The translations under genes were made by a program, and so were the position numbers. The notes beneath the pieces were generated by a model, which saw only the letters and a list, made by a program, of their open reading frames with translations, was not told the DNA's origin and ran no database searches. Positions 8,179 to 17,940 of a stretch of 64,000 bases of DNA are shown piece after piece. The DNA is taken from contig NZ_CP077725.1 in the NCBI RefSeq assembly GCF_024730565.1, positions 2,815,501 through 2,879,500 on the forward strand, read 5' to 3'. Source of the DNA: Clostridium sp. CM027. Lineage in GTDB: Bacteria > Bacillota > Clostridia > Clostridiales > Clostridiaceae. Within the stretch, counting starts at the first letter, position 1. Each line of letters starts with the position of its first letter.

Positions 8179-9150
8179 TTATGTAGCCCTATATAAATAT
8201 GAAATTATATTTGTTTTTCTAATTATGTACGATCTAAGCTCTATAGGCTCTAAAACCTCAATTCTATCACTTAAAGGAAAAATTACATTGCAGGCAGTTT
8301 GAAAACTTATCATGTCGATATCATAAAACCAATTATCATTAACTTTCATGGAAGAGAGTACACAAAAGCCTTCAAGGGTCCGCTTCTTTTCCTCATAGAA
8401 TTTAATTTTAACAGGGTATGAAGCGTGGTTTACTTTGAGGTAGGATTGTCTCACAAATTGATGCTTACTATTTTCCCAAAACTTTCCCAGGTTAAAGTTC
8501 TCATCCATGCTGAAGCTTTCATCTAGCACTTCAATACTTTCAATTCTGCTACATTTAAAAATTCTAATCTCGTTTTTTAATTCACAAAACGCTACCACAT
8601 ACCACTGAGAATCTTTTACCACAGCACCATAAGGTCTTATAATCCTTTCGGATACTTCTCCGTCAAATTTTTTATAGTGAACTTTTAACTTTTTTAAATT
8701 AAGCACTGATTTTTTTATTATATCTACATTCTGATTTTGTATTCGCGTGCCCCACCAAGGTTGCGAATCAATAAAAAACCTTTCCTTAGCTTTAATAATT
8801 TCTTCTCTATGTTCCTTTGATACACTATTTTCAAGCTTAATGACGGCAAGTTTTAGTTGCTGCGACATTTCAGTATTTTTTTCTGAGTGTATACCCATAC
8901 CTGAAAGCAATAGATTAACTACATCTCCGCTCGCTAGGTTATTAGAATTGATTTTATACCCCTCAACAAAAGAAAAACCTCCACTGGGACCTGGAATTGA
9001 TAAAATAGGAATACCTGATTCGCACAATATATCCATATCTCTGTATATAGTTCTTTCTGAGGTTTCAAGTATTTTTGATAAATTTCCGGCTTTCATTATT
9101 CCTCGTGTATTAAGCAACATAATAATTCCGAGCAGCCTGTGAAGTCTCAT
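8179..9150 (-). CDS. DeoR-like HTH / WYL-domain transcriptional regulator (YafY type)
   Basis: The N-terminus holds a winged HTH (LLGIIMLLNTRG..ETSERTIYRDMDILCESGIPI) and the middle a WYL domain (residues ~150-230; the segment VVKDSQWYVVAFCE replaces the canonical WYL with WYV). A C-terminal WCX-like region follows. Length, 323 residues, is typical. WYL regulators bind nucleotides or other ligands and often regulate neighbours. The likely targets are itself and the GyrI-like gene downstream. A near-perfect 22-bp palindrome lies 88 bases upstream of its start codon (9238-9259). Confidence 0.87.
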   Translation of the reverse strand: MRLHRLLGIIMLLNTRGIMKAGNLSKILETSERTIYRDMDILCESGIPILSIPGPSGGFSFVEGYKINSNNLASGDVVNLLLSGMGIHSEKNTEMSQQLKLAVIKLENSVSKEHREEIIKAKERFFIDSQPWWGTRIQNQNVDIIKKSVLNLKKLKVHYKKFDGEVSERIIRPYGAVVKDSQWYVVAFCELKNEIRIFKCSRIESIEVLDESFSMDENFNLGKFWENSKHQFVRQSYLKVNHASYPVKIKFYEEKKRTLEGFCVLSSMKVNDNWFYDIDMISFQTACNVIFPLSDRIEVLEPIELRSYIIRKTNIISYLYRAT

Positions 9151-9237
9151 GAAATCACACCCTTATTATTAATTTATTTTATAGATTGAAAAAAGCACTT
9201 TAAATCCTTATTAACGATGTCATTTTTTTCCTCATTT

Positions 9238-9259
9238 GCTATTCTATAAATAGAATAGC
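9238..9259. promoter_or_regulatory. Perfect palindrome between divergent WYL regulator and chitinase operon
   Basis: Two 10-base arms, GCTATTCTAT and ATAGAATAGC, flank a 2-base centre. It sits in the ~370-base space between two divergent transcription units, so it may be an operator for the WYL regulator, the chitinase operon or both. The same gap holds one micro-frame (ATG 9298, 12 codons, after a GGGGGTGG site) that I do not consider proven. Nothing else is seen there. Confidence 0.4.
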
Positions 9260-9523
9260 ATTATATGAAATATGCGTCAATATTATAGGGGGTGGGAATG
9301 GGAGCTACTTTACTACCTTATATTATCTATGGATAAATTTATTTTATATTTTAAACCATTATCGACCATTAATTCAAAGAAAACATCGTTTTAAGCATTA
9401 AATCCTAGAAGAAAATTGGAAAATAATTAAAAATGACCGAAAAAAGGGAGTGATTTTGGTTGAAACCTGACCTGCTATCATGACATAATAATGGTAATAA
9501 ATACATATATAAGGGAGAAAAAA

Positions 9524-11542
9524 ATGAAAAGAGGAATTAATAAAAACTCATGCCTATCAGTAATTATAGTAATGTTGTTTTTTATTACTATGATTCCAGC
9601 AAAAATTACTTTTGCGTCAGCAGCAGATGCACCAGGGGTGGCATCATTATCTCATGATCAATGGTCAGGTGATTTAGATGGTAATTACAATATTACATTA
9701 AGTATGTGGCATGGAAATAATGGGACAAGCTACAAACTTTATGAAAAGATAGGAGGATTAAGTGAATTTAAGGTGGTTGACGAGGGGGATTTAACTGATA
9801 ACACACCAGCAGCACAATCTAAAGCGATTAGTATTAAAGGAAGAACAATTCCTGCAACATATTTTTATTATGTTGAATTAATTAATAGTTTTGGGAAATC
9901 AAAAAGTAATGTAATTGAAGTTTCCGTTGGAACAGCGAATGAAAGTAAAATACTAATTGAGGGCATTGATGGAGATTCTCAAGCGCTTCAAGCAGTAATT
10001 ACACAGGGTACAAATAAATATAAAGTAGTTAATAATAATACAAAGGAGCCACAATATAGCGTGAAAATAAGTAATTCATCAGTACTTAAAGCGACTATAG
10101 ACAATGATGGTAATTTAACATTAGAAGGACTTGCGGCTGGAAGAAGTGGACTTCAAATCCATGAAGCAAGCACAAATGAAACTAGATACATAGGAGTAAA
10201 AATTAAAGAGGCTAATGGTGACTTACCAGGTATGCCTAAGTATTTATCTTTAGGACAAGTCTCAGAGGATAAAAAAGGAGATTTAGATTTTTGGAAAGAT
10301 ATAGATATAGATAATACAAATAAGAGAATGGATGTTAGATATATATATATAAATGGGGGACCTCTAGCTAATGGGTGGAGAGAGTGGACAACTGTTGATG
10401 GAGATAGGGCTAAGAATTATATTAAAGAAAGTTTAAAGCTTGGAATAATTCCATTCTTTGTTTACTATAACATTCCGGATAGCGGAGAAAACTATGAATT
10501 AGATTTAGCCCATATCAATAGTAAGGAATATATGGAAGCTTATTTCAAAAATTTAAAATTCTTTTTGGATATATGTGTTGAATATGGACAAGGCGAAACT
10601 ATAGGAATGGTATTTGAACCAGATTTCTTAGGATATATGATGCAACAATCTAAGAAAAAACCAAATGAAATATCAGCTTTAGTTGAAGCCGCTTATTCAT
10701 CGGGTGTGCTACAAAAGGGTGTAGACCCAGAGTTTAATAATACGGTGGAAGGCCTTGTTACTTCTATAAACTATACTGTTAATAAATATTATCCTAAAGC
10801 ATATAATGGATGGCAATTTAATACATGGGCTTATGAAAACGGAGAAATACCAGGACAAGGCTTAATGCATTTAACTGAAAGAGATGGATGGGCAGCGGGA
10901 AGACAACAAATTGAAGCAGTGGCGAAAGAAACTGCTGAATATTATTTAGCAGCTGGAATTACAAGCTATGATGCAGAATTTATTTCTATAGATAAGTATG
11001 GATTAGATGGAGGTGTTTGCGAAACAGGAGCAGCTGTAAATCCAAAATCTTCTAAATGGTTTTGGAATGCAGACCTTTGGAATAATTACTTGTTATATAC
11101 AAAAACTCTTCATGAAACTACAAAAAAGCCGGTTATACTATGGCAAATTCCTGTGGGACATATTAATGGAACTGTTGAAAACAGTCCATATACTGGCAAA
11201 CCATTTGAAACTTTAACTAACAAGGATACGACAGGTGAAGATTCAGCACCATCATTCTTCTTTGGAGATACATTTAAAGCTGGAAATTCTGATAGAGTAG
11301 ATTATTTTGCTTCAAATGGGGCTAATGATCCTGATATAAAAAGGCAAGGAGACACTATTACTTGGGGAAGTCATATGGGTGAAGCTAGAGATGCGGGAGT
11401 AGTATCAATGTTGTTTGGTGCTGGTGTTAATTCTAGTACTGATGCAGTTGGATCACCACCTACTGAAGATTATTGGTGGATTACAAAAGCGCAACAATAT
11501 TATAAAAATCCAGTTTATTTAAATAAAACTGTAAATCAATAA
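9524..11542 (+). CDS. Secreted glycosidase-like protein of unassigned family (chitin operon)
   Basis: Residues 1-~35 form a signal peptide ending near TFASAADA. Next comes an immunoglobulin/Fn3-like domain (residues ~36-140, from PGVASLSHDQWSGDL) resembling the accessory N-terminal domain of chitinases. A second small beta domain follows (~145-230), then a ~430-residue catalytic-like region starting at MPKYLSLGQVSEDK. That region has alternating strand/helix character and conserved-looking acidic/aromatic patches (GMVFEPDFLGYM, WQFNTWAY, YDAEFISIDKYG, SHMGEARDAG). I do not recognise the GH family. The ATG at 9524 follows AAGGGAG and is preferred to ATG 9491. It is first in an operon with two chitinases, so chitin or its oligomers are the likely substrate. 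Confidence 0.65.
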   Translation: MKRGINKNSCLSVIIVMLFFITMIPAKITFASAADAPGVASLSHDQWSGDLDGNYNITLSMWHGNNGTSYKLYEKIGGLSEFKVVDEGDLTDNTPAAQSKAISIKGRTIPATYFYYVELINSFGKSKSNVIEVSVGTANESKILIEGIDGDSQALQAVITQGTNKYKVVNNNTKEPQYSVKISNSSVLKATIDNDGNLTLEGLAAGRSGLQIHEASTNETRYIGVKIKEANGDLPGMPKYLSLGQVSEDKKGDLDFWKDIDIDNTNKRMDVRYIYINGGPLANGWREWTTVDGDRAKNYIKESLKLGIIPFFVYYNIPDSGENYELDLAHINSKEYMEAYFKNLKFFLDICVEYGQGETIGMVFEPDFLGYMMQQSKKKPNEISALVEAAYSSGVLQKGVDPEFNNTVEGLVTSINYTVNKYYPKAYNGWQFNTWAYENGEIPGQGLMHLTERDGWAAGRQQIEAVAKETAEYYLAAGITSYDAEFISIDKYGLDGGVCETGAAVNPKSSKWFWNADLWNNYLLYTKTLHETTKKPVILWQIPVGHINGTVENSPYTGKPFETLTNKDTTGEDSAPSFFFGDTFKAGNSDRVDYFASNGANDPDIKRQGDTITWGSHMGEARDAGVVSMLFGAGVNSSTDAVGSPPTEDYWWITKAQQYYKNPVYLNKTVNQ

Positions 11543-11588
11543 CTTTTCTGTTAGTGTAAATTTTATAAAAAATAAGGAGGCGCAATAA

Positions 11589-13796
11589 GTGAAAGTAATC
11601 AAATTTAAAAAGGCGATGGCAGCAATTATGGTATCTGTTTTTGCAGTTAGTACATTTGCAACACCGGCGAAGGCAGTTACAAGCGATGAAAAGACGAAAG
11701 ACTTAGAAAGAAAGGTAGTTGGATATTTTCCAGAATGGGCTTACAAAAGTGAAGTTCAAGGTAATTTCGATGTAGCTGATTTACAATGGGATTCTTTAAC
11801 ACATATCCAATATTCATTTGCAATGGTTGGAGAAGACAATAAAATTGGATTTGGAGATAAAAAAGCAGCTATTGAAGAGGATTTCGCAGATCATAAATTA
11901 GAGCATAATGGGAAGGAGGTAAAGTTGGATCCAAATCTACCATATAAAGGTCACTTTAATGTATTACAACAAATGAAAAAACAATATCCAGATGTAGATT
12001 TATTAATATCTGTAGGTGGATGGACAGGAACTAGAGGTTTTTATAAAATGATAGATACAGATTCTGGGATTAACACATTTGCTGATTCTTGTGTTGACTT
12101 TATTAGAAAATATGGGTTTGATGGCGTGGATATTGATTTCGAATATCCATCATCAGTAGCTACATCTGGGAATCCTGCGGATGCAGATTTATCAGAACCA
12201 AGAAGAGCTGTATTAAATGAAAGATACAACGTTTTAATGAAAACGTTAAGAGAAAAATTAGATGCAGCTTCAAAAGCAGATAATGAAAAATATTTATTAA
12301 CTGCAGCAGTTACTGCTTCATCTTGGGTGCTTGGTGGAGTTCAAGATAATAGATATGCAAGTTATTTAGATTTTCTAAGTATAATGTCATATGATTTTCA
12401 TGGTGGATGGAATGAAAATGTTGAAAACTTAGCAAATATCTACCCAGATGCAGCTGATAATGAAACTACTGGAATGGCGATGCCAACTCTTAATATGGAT
12501 TGGGCATACAAGTTCTATAGAGGGGTGCTTCCTCCAGAAAAGATTTTAATGGGAATTCCATACTATACAAGAGGCTGGGAAAACGTACAAGGTGGGAATG
12601 GTTCAGGTTTACATGGTAAAAGTAAAACACCTGCCGCAGGAAAGTACAACCTTTGGGGAGATGATGATAATAAAGATGGAACTCCGGACCCTGCTGGCAC
12701 TAATCCATTATGGCATGTATTAAACCTTATGGAAAAAGATCCTAACTTGAAAATTCACTGGGACGATGTTGGTAAGGTGCCATATGTGTGGCAAGGAGAT
12801 AAAAAAGTATTTTTATCTTTCGAAAACGAACAATCAATAGATGAAAGAGTTAAGTACATTGGAGATAAAAACTTAGGTGGAGCTTTAATCTGGGTTATGA
12901 ATGGTGACTATGGTGTTAATCCTAACTATGTTAAAGGTTCAGATAAGACAAACGAAGGTAAATATACTTTCGGGGATACATTAACTAAAAATCTGAAAAG
13001 TGGATTAGATAAAATGGGAAATTGTAAAGAAACAAAAGAAGATATTGGAGATGCTCAAGCAATCGATGTTAAAGTTGATACTATTACTAAATATGATCAT
13101 CCAAATGGAGAAACCGTATTCACAGTAACTAACAATACTGGAGCAACGATTCCTAAGGGATGGGAGATTCAATTTGATATACCTAAATCTGCTTTATACG
13201 TTGGAGCGGAAGGAGGAACTGGAACTGTTACAGAAGTTGGCGATTTCTATAGAGTAAACTTAAAAACATCTGGTTGGACTGATATTCCAAATGGTAGGAC
13301 CGCATCAGTTAAGGCTAAGATGAAGTTATGTTTCGCGGGAGTTAAAAATATAAAGATTAATGGGAAGATTCCTGCTAGTCAACCTGTTAATGGTAATCAT
13401 CTTCCTACACTTAAAGGTGTTAAAGATCAAGTTATAGTAGAAGGGTCACCTTTTAATATTATGAATGGTATTTTTGCAAATGATGTAGAAGATGGAGATA
13501 TAACTAGTAGTATAGCTGTATCAGGTGAAGTTGATACAAAAAAGGTTGGAACTTATACAGTAAAATATAGTATTACAGATAAGGGTGGAATGGTAGATAA
13601 AAAAGATGCAAAAATATATGTTATTCCTAAAGCTCATTCAAATGCAGCTATTTGGGATGCCGGAACTTTATATACAAATGGACAAAAGGTAGTATATGAA
13701 GGTAAGATTTATGAAAATATTTCGTGGTGGACACCTGCTGGAACATTACCAACGAGTGTGTCACATTACAAAGTTATTGTTGATTTATCGCTGTAA
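11589..13796 (+). CDS. Secreted GH18 chitinase with carbohydrate-binding and Ig-like domains
   Basis: A signal peptide (residues 1-~30) precedes a GH18 barrel. The SxGG motif is in LISVGGW (~139-145) and the catalytic DxxDxDxE motif is at 178-185 with Glu185 as the acid. After the barrel come a CBM2-like beta domain (~487-600), a DUF5011/Cry22-type Ig domain (~605-685) and a C-terminal CBM5/12 chitin-binding module (AAIWDAGTLYTNGQKVVYEG, then WWTPAG). The CBM lacks its usual PWK ending. The gene starts at GTG 11589 after AAGGAGG. In-frame dockerin-like sequence continues after the TAA (see 13797-13862). It hydrolyses beta-1,4-GlcNAc chains outside the cell. Confidence 0.93.
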   Translation: MKVIKFKKAMAAIMVSVFAVSTFATPAKAVTSDEKTKDLERKVVGYFPEWAYKSEVQGNFDVADLQWDSLTHIQYSFAMVGEDNKIGFGDKKAAIEEDFADHKLEHNGKEVKLDPNLPYKGHFNVLQQMKKQYPDVDLLISVGGWTGTRGFYKMIDTDSGINTFADSCVDFIRKYGFDGVDIDFEYPSSVATSGNPADADLSEPRRAVLNERYNVLMKTLREKLDAASKADNEKYLLTAAVTASSWVLGGVQDNRYASYLDFLSIMSYDFHGGWNENVENLANIYPDAADNETTGMAMPTLNMDWAYKFYRGVLPPEKILMGIPYYTRGWENVQGGNGSGLHGKSKTPAAGKYNLWGDDDNKDGTPDPAGTNPLWHVLNLMEKDPNLKIHWDDVGKVPYVWQGDKKVFLSFENEQSIDERVKYIGDKNLGGALIWVMNGDYGVNPNYVKGSDKTNEGKYTFGDTLTKNLKSGLDKMGNCKETKEDIGDAQAIDVKVDTITKYDHPNGETVFTVTNNTGATIPKGWEIQFDIPKSALYVGAEGGTGTVTEVGDFYRVNLKTSGWTDIPNGRTASVKAKMKLCFAGVKNIKINGKIPASQPVNGNHLPTLKGVKDQVIVEGSPFNIMNGIFANDVEDGDITSSIAVSGEVDTKKVGTYTVKYSITDKGGMVDKKDAKIYVIPKAHSNAAIWDAGTLYTNGQKVVYEGKIYENISWWTPAGTLPTSVSHYKVIVDLSL

Positions 13797-13862
13797 AGTA
13801 ATGCAGATGGTGATAATATCATTGATATATATGACTTAGTTATAGTAGGAAAAGATATGTAA
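13797..13862 (+). pseudogene. In-frame dockerin-like repeat after the chitinase stop codon
   Basis: Read on in the frame of the chitinase past TAA 13794-13796, the next 21 codons encode an N-A-D-G-D-N-I-I-D-I-Y-D-L-V segment and stop at TAA 13860-13862. This is the calcium-binding half-repeat of type I dockerin-like modules, which normally ends such secreted enzymes. It indicates that the stop is a recent nonsense change, or that readthrough yields a longer form. I cannot tell which. Confidence 0.55.
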
Positions 13863-13897
13863 TTAAATGAAAAAAATTATTAAGGGGGATAAAAATT

Positions 13898-15760
13898 ATG
13901 TCAAAAGAGAAATTATTTAAAAATATCAAATCAGTAGTAGCATTAGCTGCAATTGCCACGTTAACAATGACAAGTGTTGTACCAGCAGCTACAGTTAATA
14001 ATCTAGCAGCACCACCACAACGGGAGGTCGAGCAAAAAGCATCTACTTCTAAACTTCGTAATGTTATGTATTATGGAGATTGGTCAATTTGGGGCGGAGA
14101 AGGAAACTTTTTTCCTAAAGATATACCGGTAGATAAACTAACACATTTGAATCTTGCATTCATGGACTTTACTAAAGATGGTGAGTTGGTATTTTGTGAT
14201 AAGGACGCTAATATTGGACATCCGCTAGGAAATGCAGGTGTTACGTATGGAGATATTAATGGTGGTATCATAAATGAATACCAATCTTTAAGAGAGAAAA
14301 ATCCGAATTTAAAAATTGGTACATCTTTAGGTGGATGGTCTAAATCAAATAATTTCACATGGGTAGCTAGAAATCCACAAACTAGAGCTAAGTTTATTAA
14401 AAATGTATTAGATTTTATGGAGTATGCTAATTTAGATTTCGTAGATTTTGATTGGGAATATCCAGGCGAAGTTAGGGCGGCAGACAAGGTTGATAACAAA
14501 AATGATATGGGTAATCCCGATTCGATACCGGCAGATAAAGAAAATTATATAACAATGCTTAAAGAATTTAGAGTAGCATTATATGCAAAGGAAAAAATAT
14601 TAGATAAGAAATATGAGATGTCAGCAGCGTTACCAATGGCACATGAAAAAACTAATGTTGGTATTAATGTTAATGAAATGTTTAAAATATTAGATTTTGG
14701 TAACATTATGACTTATGATGCAGCAGGTGCATGGTCAGATACAAGTGGTCATCAAACTGCTCTTTATGATAATCCTAATGATCCGTTTGCAGGAAAGGGA
14801 TTCACAGTTGATTCAAGTATTAAGAAATATATTGAACTTGGAGCACCATCAGGAAAATTAGTTATAGGTGCCGCATATTACACTAGAGGCTGGGAAAAAG
14901 TTTCAAATGATGTGCCAGATAAAAATCTTCCAGGTTTATTTGGAAAAGCAACTCAAATAAAAAAGGATTCAGATGGAACACTCTCTTATGGGGCTACCAA
15001 TTATGCTCCGGTAAAATCGGGAGACGGTGGTCGTAACAGTGGAGTTTGGGGATGGAGAAATCAAGATGAGTTAAAAGCTAAATATCCAGGAATAAAAGAA
15101 TATTGGGATGATACTGCAAAAGCACCATACATGTACAATGAAAAGACAGGAGCGTTCTTCACTTATGATAACCCAAGATCAATTGCAGAAAAAACTAAGT
15201 ATGTTAAGGATAATAACTTAGGTGGGATGATTGCATGGATGGCATCTCAAGATAAGCAAACAGATTCAACTAAGAGAGATGAGTTAACAAAAGCAACTAA
15301 AGAAGGTTTATTTGGGAAAGATGCATTACCTACTTATAAAATAGTTCAACCAAAAGTATATGCAAAAGCTTCAGTTACTTCAAGCAAACCAGCATGGGGA
15401 AATGGAGGTGCTTTATCTATTGATTTAAAAAATGATTGTAAAATAGAAACAAGCGGCCAAACTATACAACTTACAGAAACAGCTGCAAAGACTTTAAAGC
15501 ATACTAAATTATATATAAAAACTAATGGAGTTAAAATTACTGGAGGAGAATATCCAGCACCAGCAGTTAAAGAAGAAAATGGATACTATGTTCTTTCATT
15601 TGATGGGTCAGAACAAAAACTTATAAAGCCAGGTGCTTCAATGAAGTTTAATTTAAGAACTGATAAAGTATTAAATGGATTAGACGGAATAGTAAGTATT
15701 GAAATGACTCAAAGAATGCATGCAAATGGTCCAGAATTCGGTAGAGTTACTTTATACTAA
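13898..15760 (+). CDS. Secreted GH18 chitinase
   Basis: A signal peptide (MSKEKLFKNI... to ~residue 31) is followed by a GH18 domain. The SxGG motif appears as GTSLGGW (~141-147) and the catalytic DxxDxDxE motif is at 180-187 (Asp180, Asp183, Asp185, Glu187). The ~130-residue C-terminal domain (from PKVYAKASVTSSKPAWGNGG) is beta-rich and of unknown type. With the chitinase upstream it differs in the active-site region (DFDWEYPG against DIDFEYPS), so the two may act in a complementary exo/endo manner (inference). ATG 13898 follows AAGGGGG. Confidence 0.93.
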   Translation: MSKEKLFKNIKSVVALAAIATLTMTSVVPAATVNNLAAPPQREVEQKASTSKLRNVMYYGDWSIWGGEGNFFPKDIPVDKLTHLNLAFMDFTKDGELVFCDKDANIGHPLGNAGVTYGDINGGIINEYQSLREKNPNLKIGTSLGGWSKSNNFTWVARNPQTRAKFIKNVLDFMEYANLDFVDFDWEYPGEVRAADKVDNKNDMGNPDSIPADKENYITMLKEFRVALYAKEKILDKKYEMSAALPMAHEKTNVGINVNEMFKILDFGNIMTYDAAGAWSDTSGHQTALYDNPNDPFAGKGFTVDSSIKKYIELGAPSGKLVIGAAYYTRGWEKVSNDVPDKNLPGLFGKATQIKKDSDGTLSYGATNYAPVKSGDGGRNSGVWGWRNQDELKAKYPGIKEYWDDTAKAPYMYNEKTGAFFTYDNPRSIAEKTKYVKDNNLGGMIAWMASQDKQTDSTKRDELTKATKEGLFGKDALPTYKIVQPKVYAKASVTSSKPAWGNGGALSIDLKNDCKIETSGQTIQLTETAAKTLKHTKLYIKTNGVKITGGEYPAPAVKEENGYYVLSFDGSEQKLIKPGASMKFNLRTDKVLNGLDGIVSIEMTQRMHANGPEFGRVTLY

Positions 15761-15826
15761 GGTGCTGGAGCGGGTGGAACAACAAACCCAGAAACACCAT
15801 GGACAGCTTGGGAAAAAGTAGACTAA
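15761..15826 (+). pseudogene. In-frame linker-like extension after second chitinase stop
   Basis: After TAA 15758-15760 the same frame stays open for 21 codons to TAA 15824-15826 and encodes a Gly-rich linker (GAGAGGTTNPETP) followed by WTAWEKVD. Such Gly/Pro/Thr linkers join chitinase domains to chitin-binding modules. It looks like the stub of a lost C-terminal module. Together with 13797-13862 it makes two adjacent chitinases with the same type of interruption. Confidence 0.5.
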
Positions 15827-15900
15827 ATAAATAGAAGTATGGGGGTCAAGAAGCTGTAAAGTGATTACAGGATGAATGACTCCCTACTTCTATTTATTTT
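15825..15900 (+). terminator. Long hairpin ending the chitinase operon
   Basis: A ~23-base arm (15825-15847) pairs with 15877-15899, with one bulge. Inside it a second stem, CTGTAA with TTACAG, forms. The 3' arm ends in TTTATTTT. It is also placed to end the convergent minus-strand permease gene. Confidence 0.75.
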
Positions 15901-15975
15901 AAAAATGAGAGGGCATTTAAATAAATAACAAGTCAATGTGCTAATCTATTTTCATGTCCATAATAAAAAAACCAT

Positions 15976-17940
15976 TTACATAACTATCTTCATATACTTC
16001 CTTGTAGTAGCAATAAAGTAAACGATATATACAGCTACAAAAATAACAATGCTACTGATAGCGGGTACTATTATGTTATAATTCATCAGTTTGCTTAAAA
16101 CAGACATTGCAACGCAGCTGTGGATTATGCCAACAACTAAAGGCAACAGATAGGACATTCCTATTTGTATTGCAGTAGCTTTGAAAATTTCTTTCTCTGT
16201 CATTCCAAGCCTTTTTAATAAAACATATTTATTTTTATCTAAATAGGCTTCACTTACAATTTTGAAATATATTATGCTTCCTGTTGCAATTATGAAAACT
16301 AGTGAAAGAAAAGCTCCAAGGAAATAAATTATTCCAAAAATATTGTAAGAAGATGTATCCTTGCTGGCATTTACACGTAAAGAATCTTTAATTGAATTAG
16401 TTGTGAATAATTCACGGAAAGAAGATATGTTCTCACTCACATTTTCACGCGAAGGCTCTTTAGGTGAATTAATCTTGTATAATTCCTGTTTTAGCAATTT
16501 CATATTGTCTGTATTATTTATTTTTATCCCATTAAACTGATATGTGTCAGAAGTAGCCTTAAGGAAATCATAGTCTTCATCATTTAATATAAGACATGAT
16601 GTGGGTATGCCAATACCAAAAACAGGAGTTTTAAGTGTATTCTTTATAGTATAGTCCTTATTATTTATAGAAGCTTTTTCATTTTTATAATCATAAAGAC
16701 TCATTACTACAGTAGGTGGTGCTACATATATTGTTTCGCCACTGGACAAGGTCTCTTTTTTAAAATCATTAATGTTCTTTGCTTCTAGGTCAGAACTTAT
16801 TTTTATAAAATCTGAATATTTTAAGGCTACTGTTTCTGAATCCTTCAATTTGGTTTCTACATAAACGTGAGGTTTTATAATAAGAAATTCAGTGTTTTCT
16901 TCAAGGATTATATCTTTTTTATATTCCTTTAACTTGTCTCTTACCTGCTGCTTAACTGTTTTTTCAGAAGAAACATAGGAAATTTCATAAGGAGATTGTA
17001 TATAATCTCTTATTCCAATAAAATACTTAAGAGATGCTACTGTTCCATAAGAAGTTAAAGTAATTGTAGCTAATATGGCAACTGCCGCTAAAGTTCGATA
17101 GTTATTTTTTATCCTAAAGGCAATGTTAGACATGCATACTATATTTACTCCATTATATAATATTTTCTTTCTGTTTATTATAAATTTCATTATTATAGAA
17201 TACACAGAGCCAAAAAACCAACAGGTACCTATTACTACAAATATAATGGCAGGAGGTAGGTTTGCAGTAAATTTCATACCAATAGCATTTCTTGCAAAGT
17301 AATATCCCGTAAATATGAATATTATAGACAACAAACCTTTTACATAATTAGCCCTTGGAAGTTTTTCTTCTCGTTTAGTTGCATTAAACAAGTCAATTAA
17401 CTTACTTCTAGATATGTTTATATAACCTAAAACTGCATTTAAAAAGAAGATTACAAAAAATGTGATGGAAGTTTGAATTATTGCTTTAGTAGATATGAAA
17501 AAACCTATTTTCATGTTTAATAGAGCTACTTTAGCCAGCATCATTAGAAACAGCTTACAAAAGATAATTCCAAGTAAAAGCCCAACTGCTGTTGCAGTTA
17601 TTCCCATAAAAATAAGTTCTATAGAATAAATAAGTGCTATTTGAGAATTGGAGACGCCCATAAAAGCATAAATTCCTATTTCTTTTTTTCTTTGATTTAA
17701 AAAGAAAGAACTTGAAAACCAGATGAAAAATATAATAAATAAAAGTAGCAACCAAGAAACTGAACTTGATACGTCTTTAATATAATAACTAGTTTCATTA
17801 GCTTTTTGAAAATCTGGATTATATTTCAGTGCTACAAAATTGTAGAAAACAAGCACTGAAAAAATCATAGACATTATATATAGACTGTAGACTTTTATGT
17901 TTCTCTTAAAATTATCGAAAGCTATGCTGAAGGAATTCAT
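15976..17940 (-). CDS. BceB-type ABC transporter permease
   Basis: The 654-residue protein fits the Bce/FtsX-type permease: ten predicted membrane segments and one large extracellular domain (~residues 310-510) between the seventh and eighth. The extracellular domain binds peptide antibiotics in known family members (bacitracin, lantibiotics, lipid II cycle inhibitors). It overlaps the ATPase gene by one base (TAATG), so the two are translationally coupled. The neighbours are the matching sensor kinase and regulator. Confidence 0.92.
   Translation of the reverse strand: MNSFSIAFDNFKRNIKVYSLYIMSMIFSVLVFYNFVALKYNPDFQKANETSYYIKDVSSSVSWLLLLFIIFFIWFSSSFFLNQRKKEIGIYAFMGVSNSQIALIYSIELIFMGITATAVGLLLGIIFCKLFLMMLAKVALLNMKIGFFISTKAIIQTSITFFVIFFLNAVLGYINISRSKLIDLFNATKREEKLPRANYVKGLLSIIFIFTGYYFARNAIGMKFTANLPPAIIFVVIGTCWFFGSVYSIIMKFIINRKKILYNGVNIVCMSNIAFRIKNNYRTLAAVAILATITLTSYGTVASLKYFIGIRDYIQSPYEISYVSSEKTVKQQVRDKLKEYKKDIILEENTEFLIIKPHVYVETKLKDSETVALKYSDFIKISSDLEAKNINDFKKETLSSGETIYVAPPTVVMSLYDYKNEKASINNKDYTIKNTLKTPVFGIGIPTSCLILNDEDYDFLKATSDTYQFNGIKINNTDNMKLLKQELYKINSPKEPSRENVSENISSFRELFTTNSIKDSLRVNASKDTSSYNIFGIIYFLGAFLSLVFIIATGSIIYFKIVSEAYLDKNKYVLLKRLGMTEKEIFKATAIQIGMSYLLPLVVGIIHSCVAMSVLSKLMNYNIIVPAISSIVIFVAVYIVYFIATTRKYMKIVM

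Noticed and set aside
9298-9336. Micro-gene of 12 codons after a GGGGGTGG site
   Set aside because: Only the ribosome-site-like stretch supports it; too short to judge and in a regulatory region.
14071-14499. Long minus-strand open frame inside the second chitinase
   Set aside because: It lies wholly within a well-supported chitinase gene in the opposite strand and has no ribosome site or recognisable motif.
13794-15826. Stop codon reassignment or pyrrolysine at chitinase stops
   Set aside because: Both stops are TAA, which is not used for pyrrolysine (TAG) or selenocysteine (TGA), and other genes end normally with TAA.
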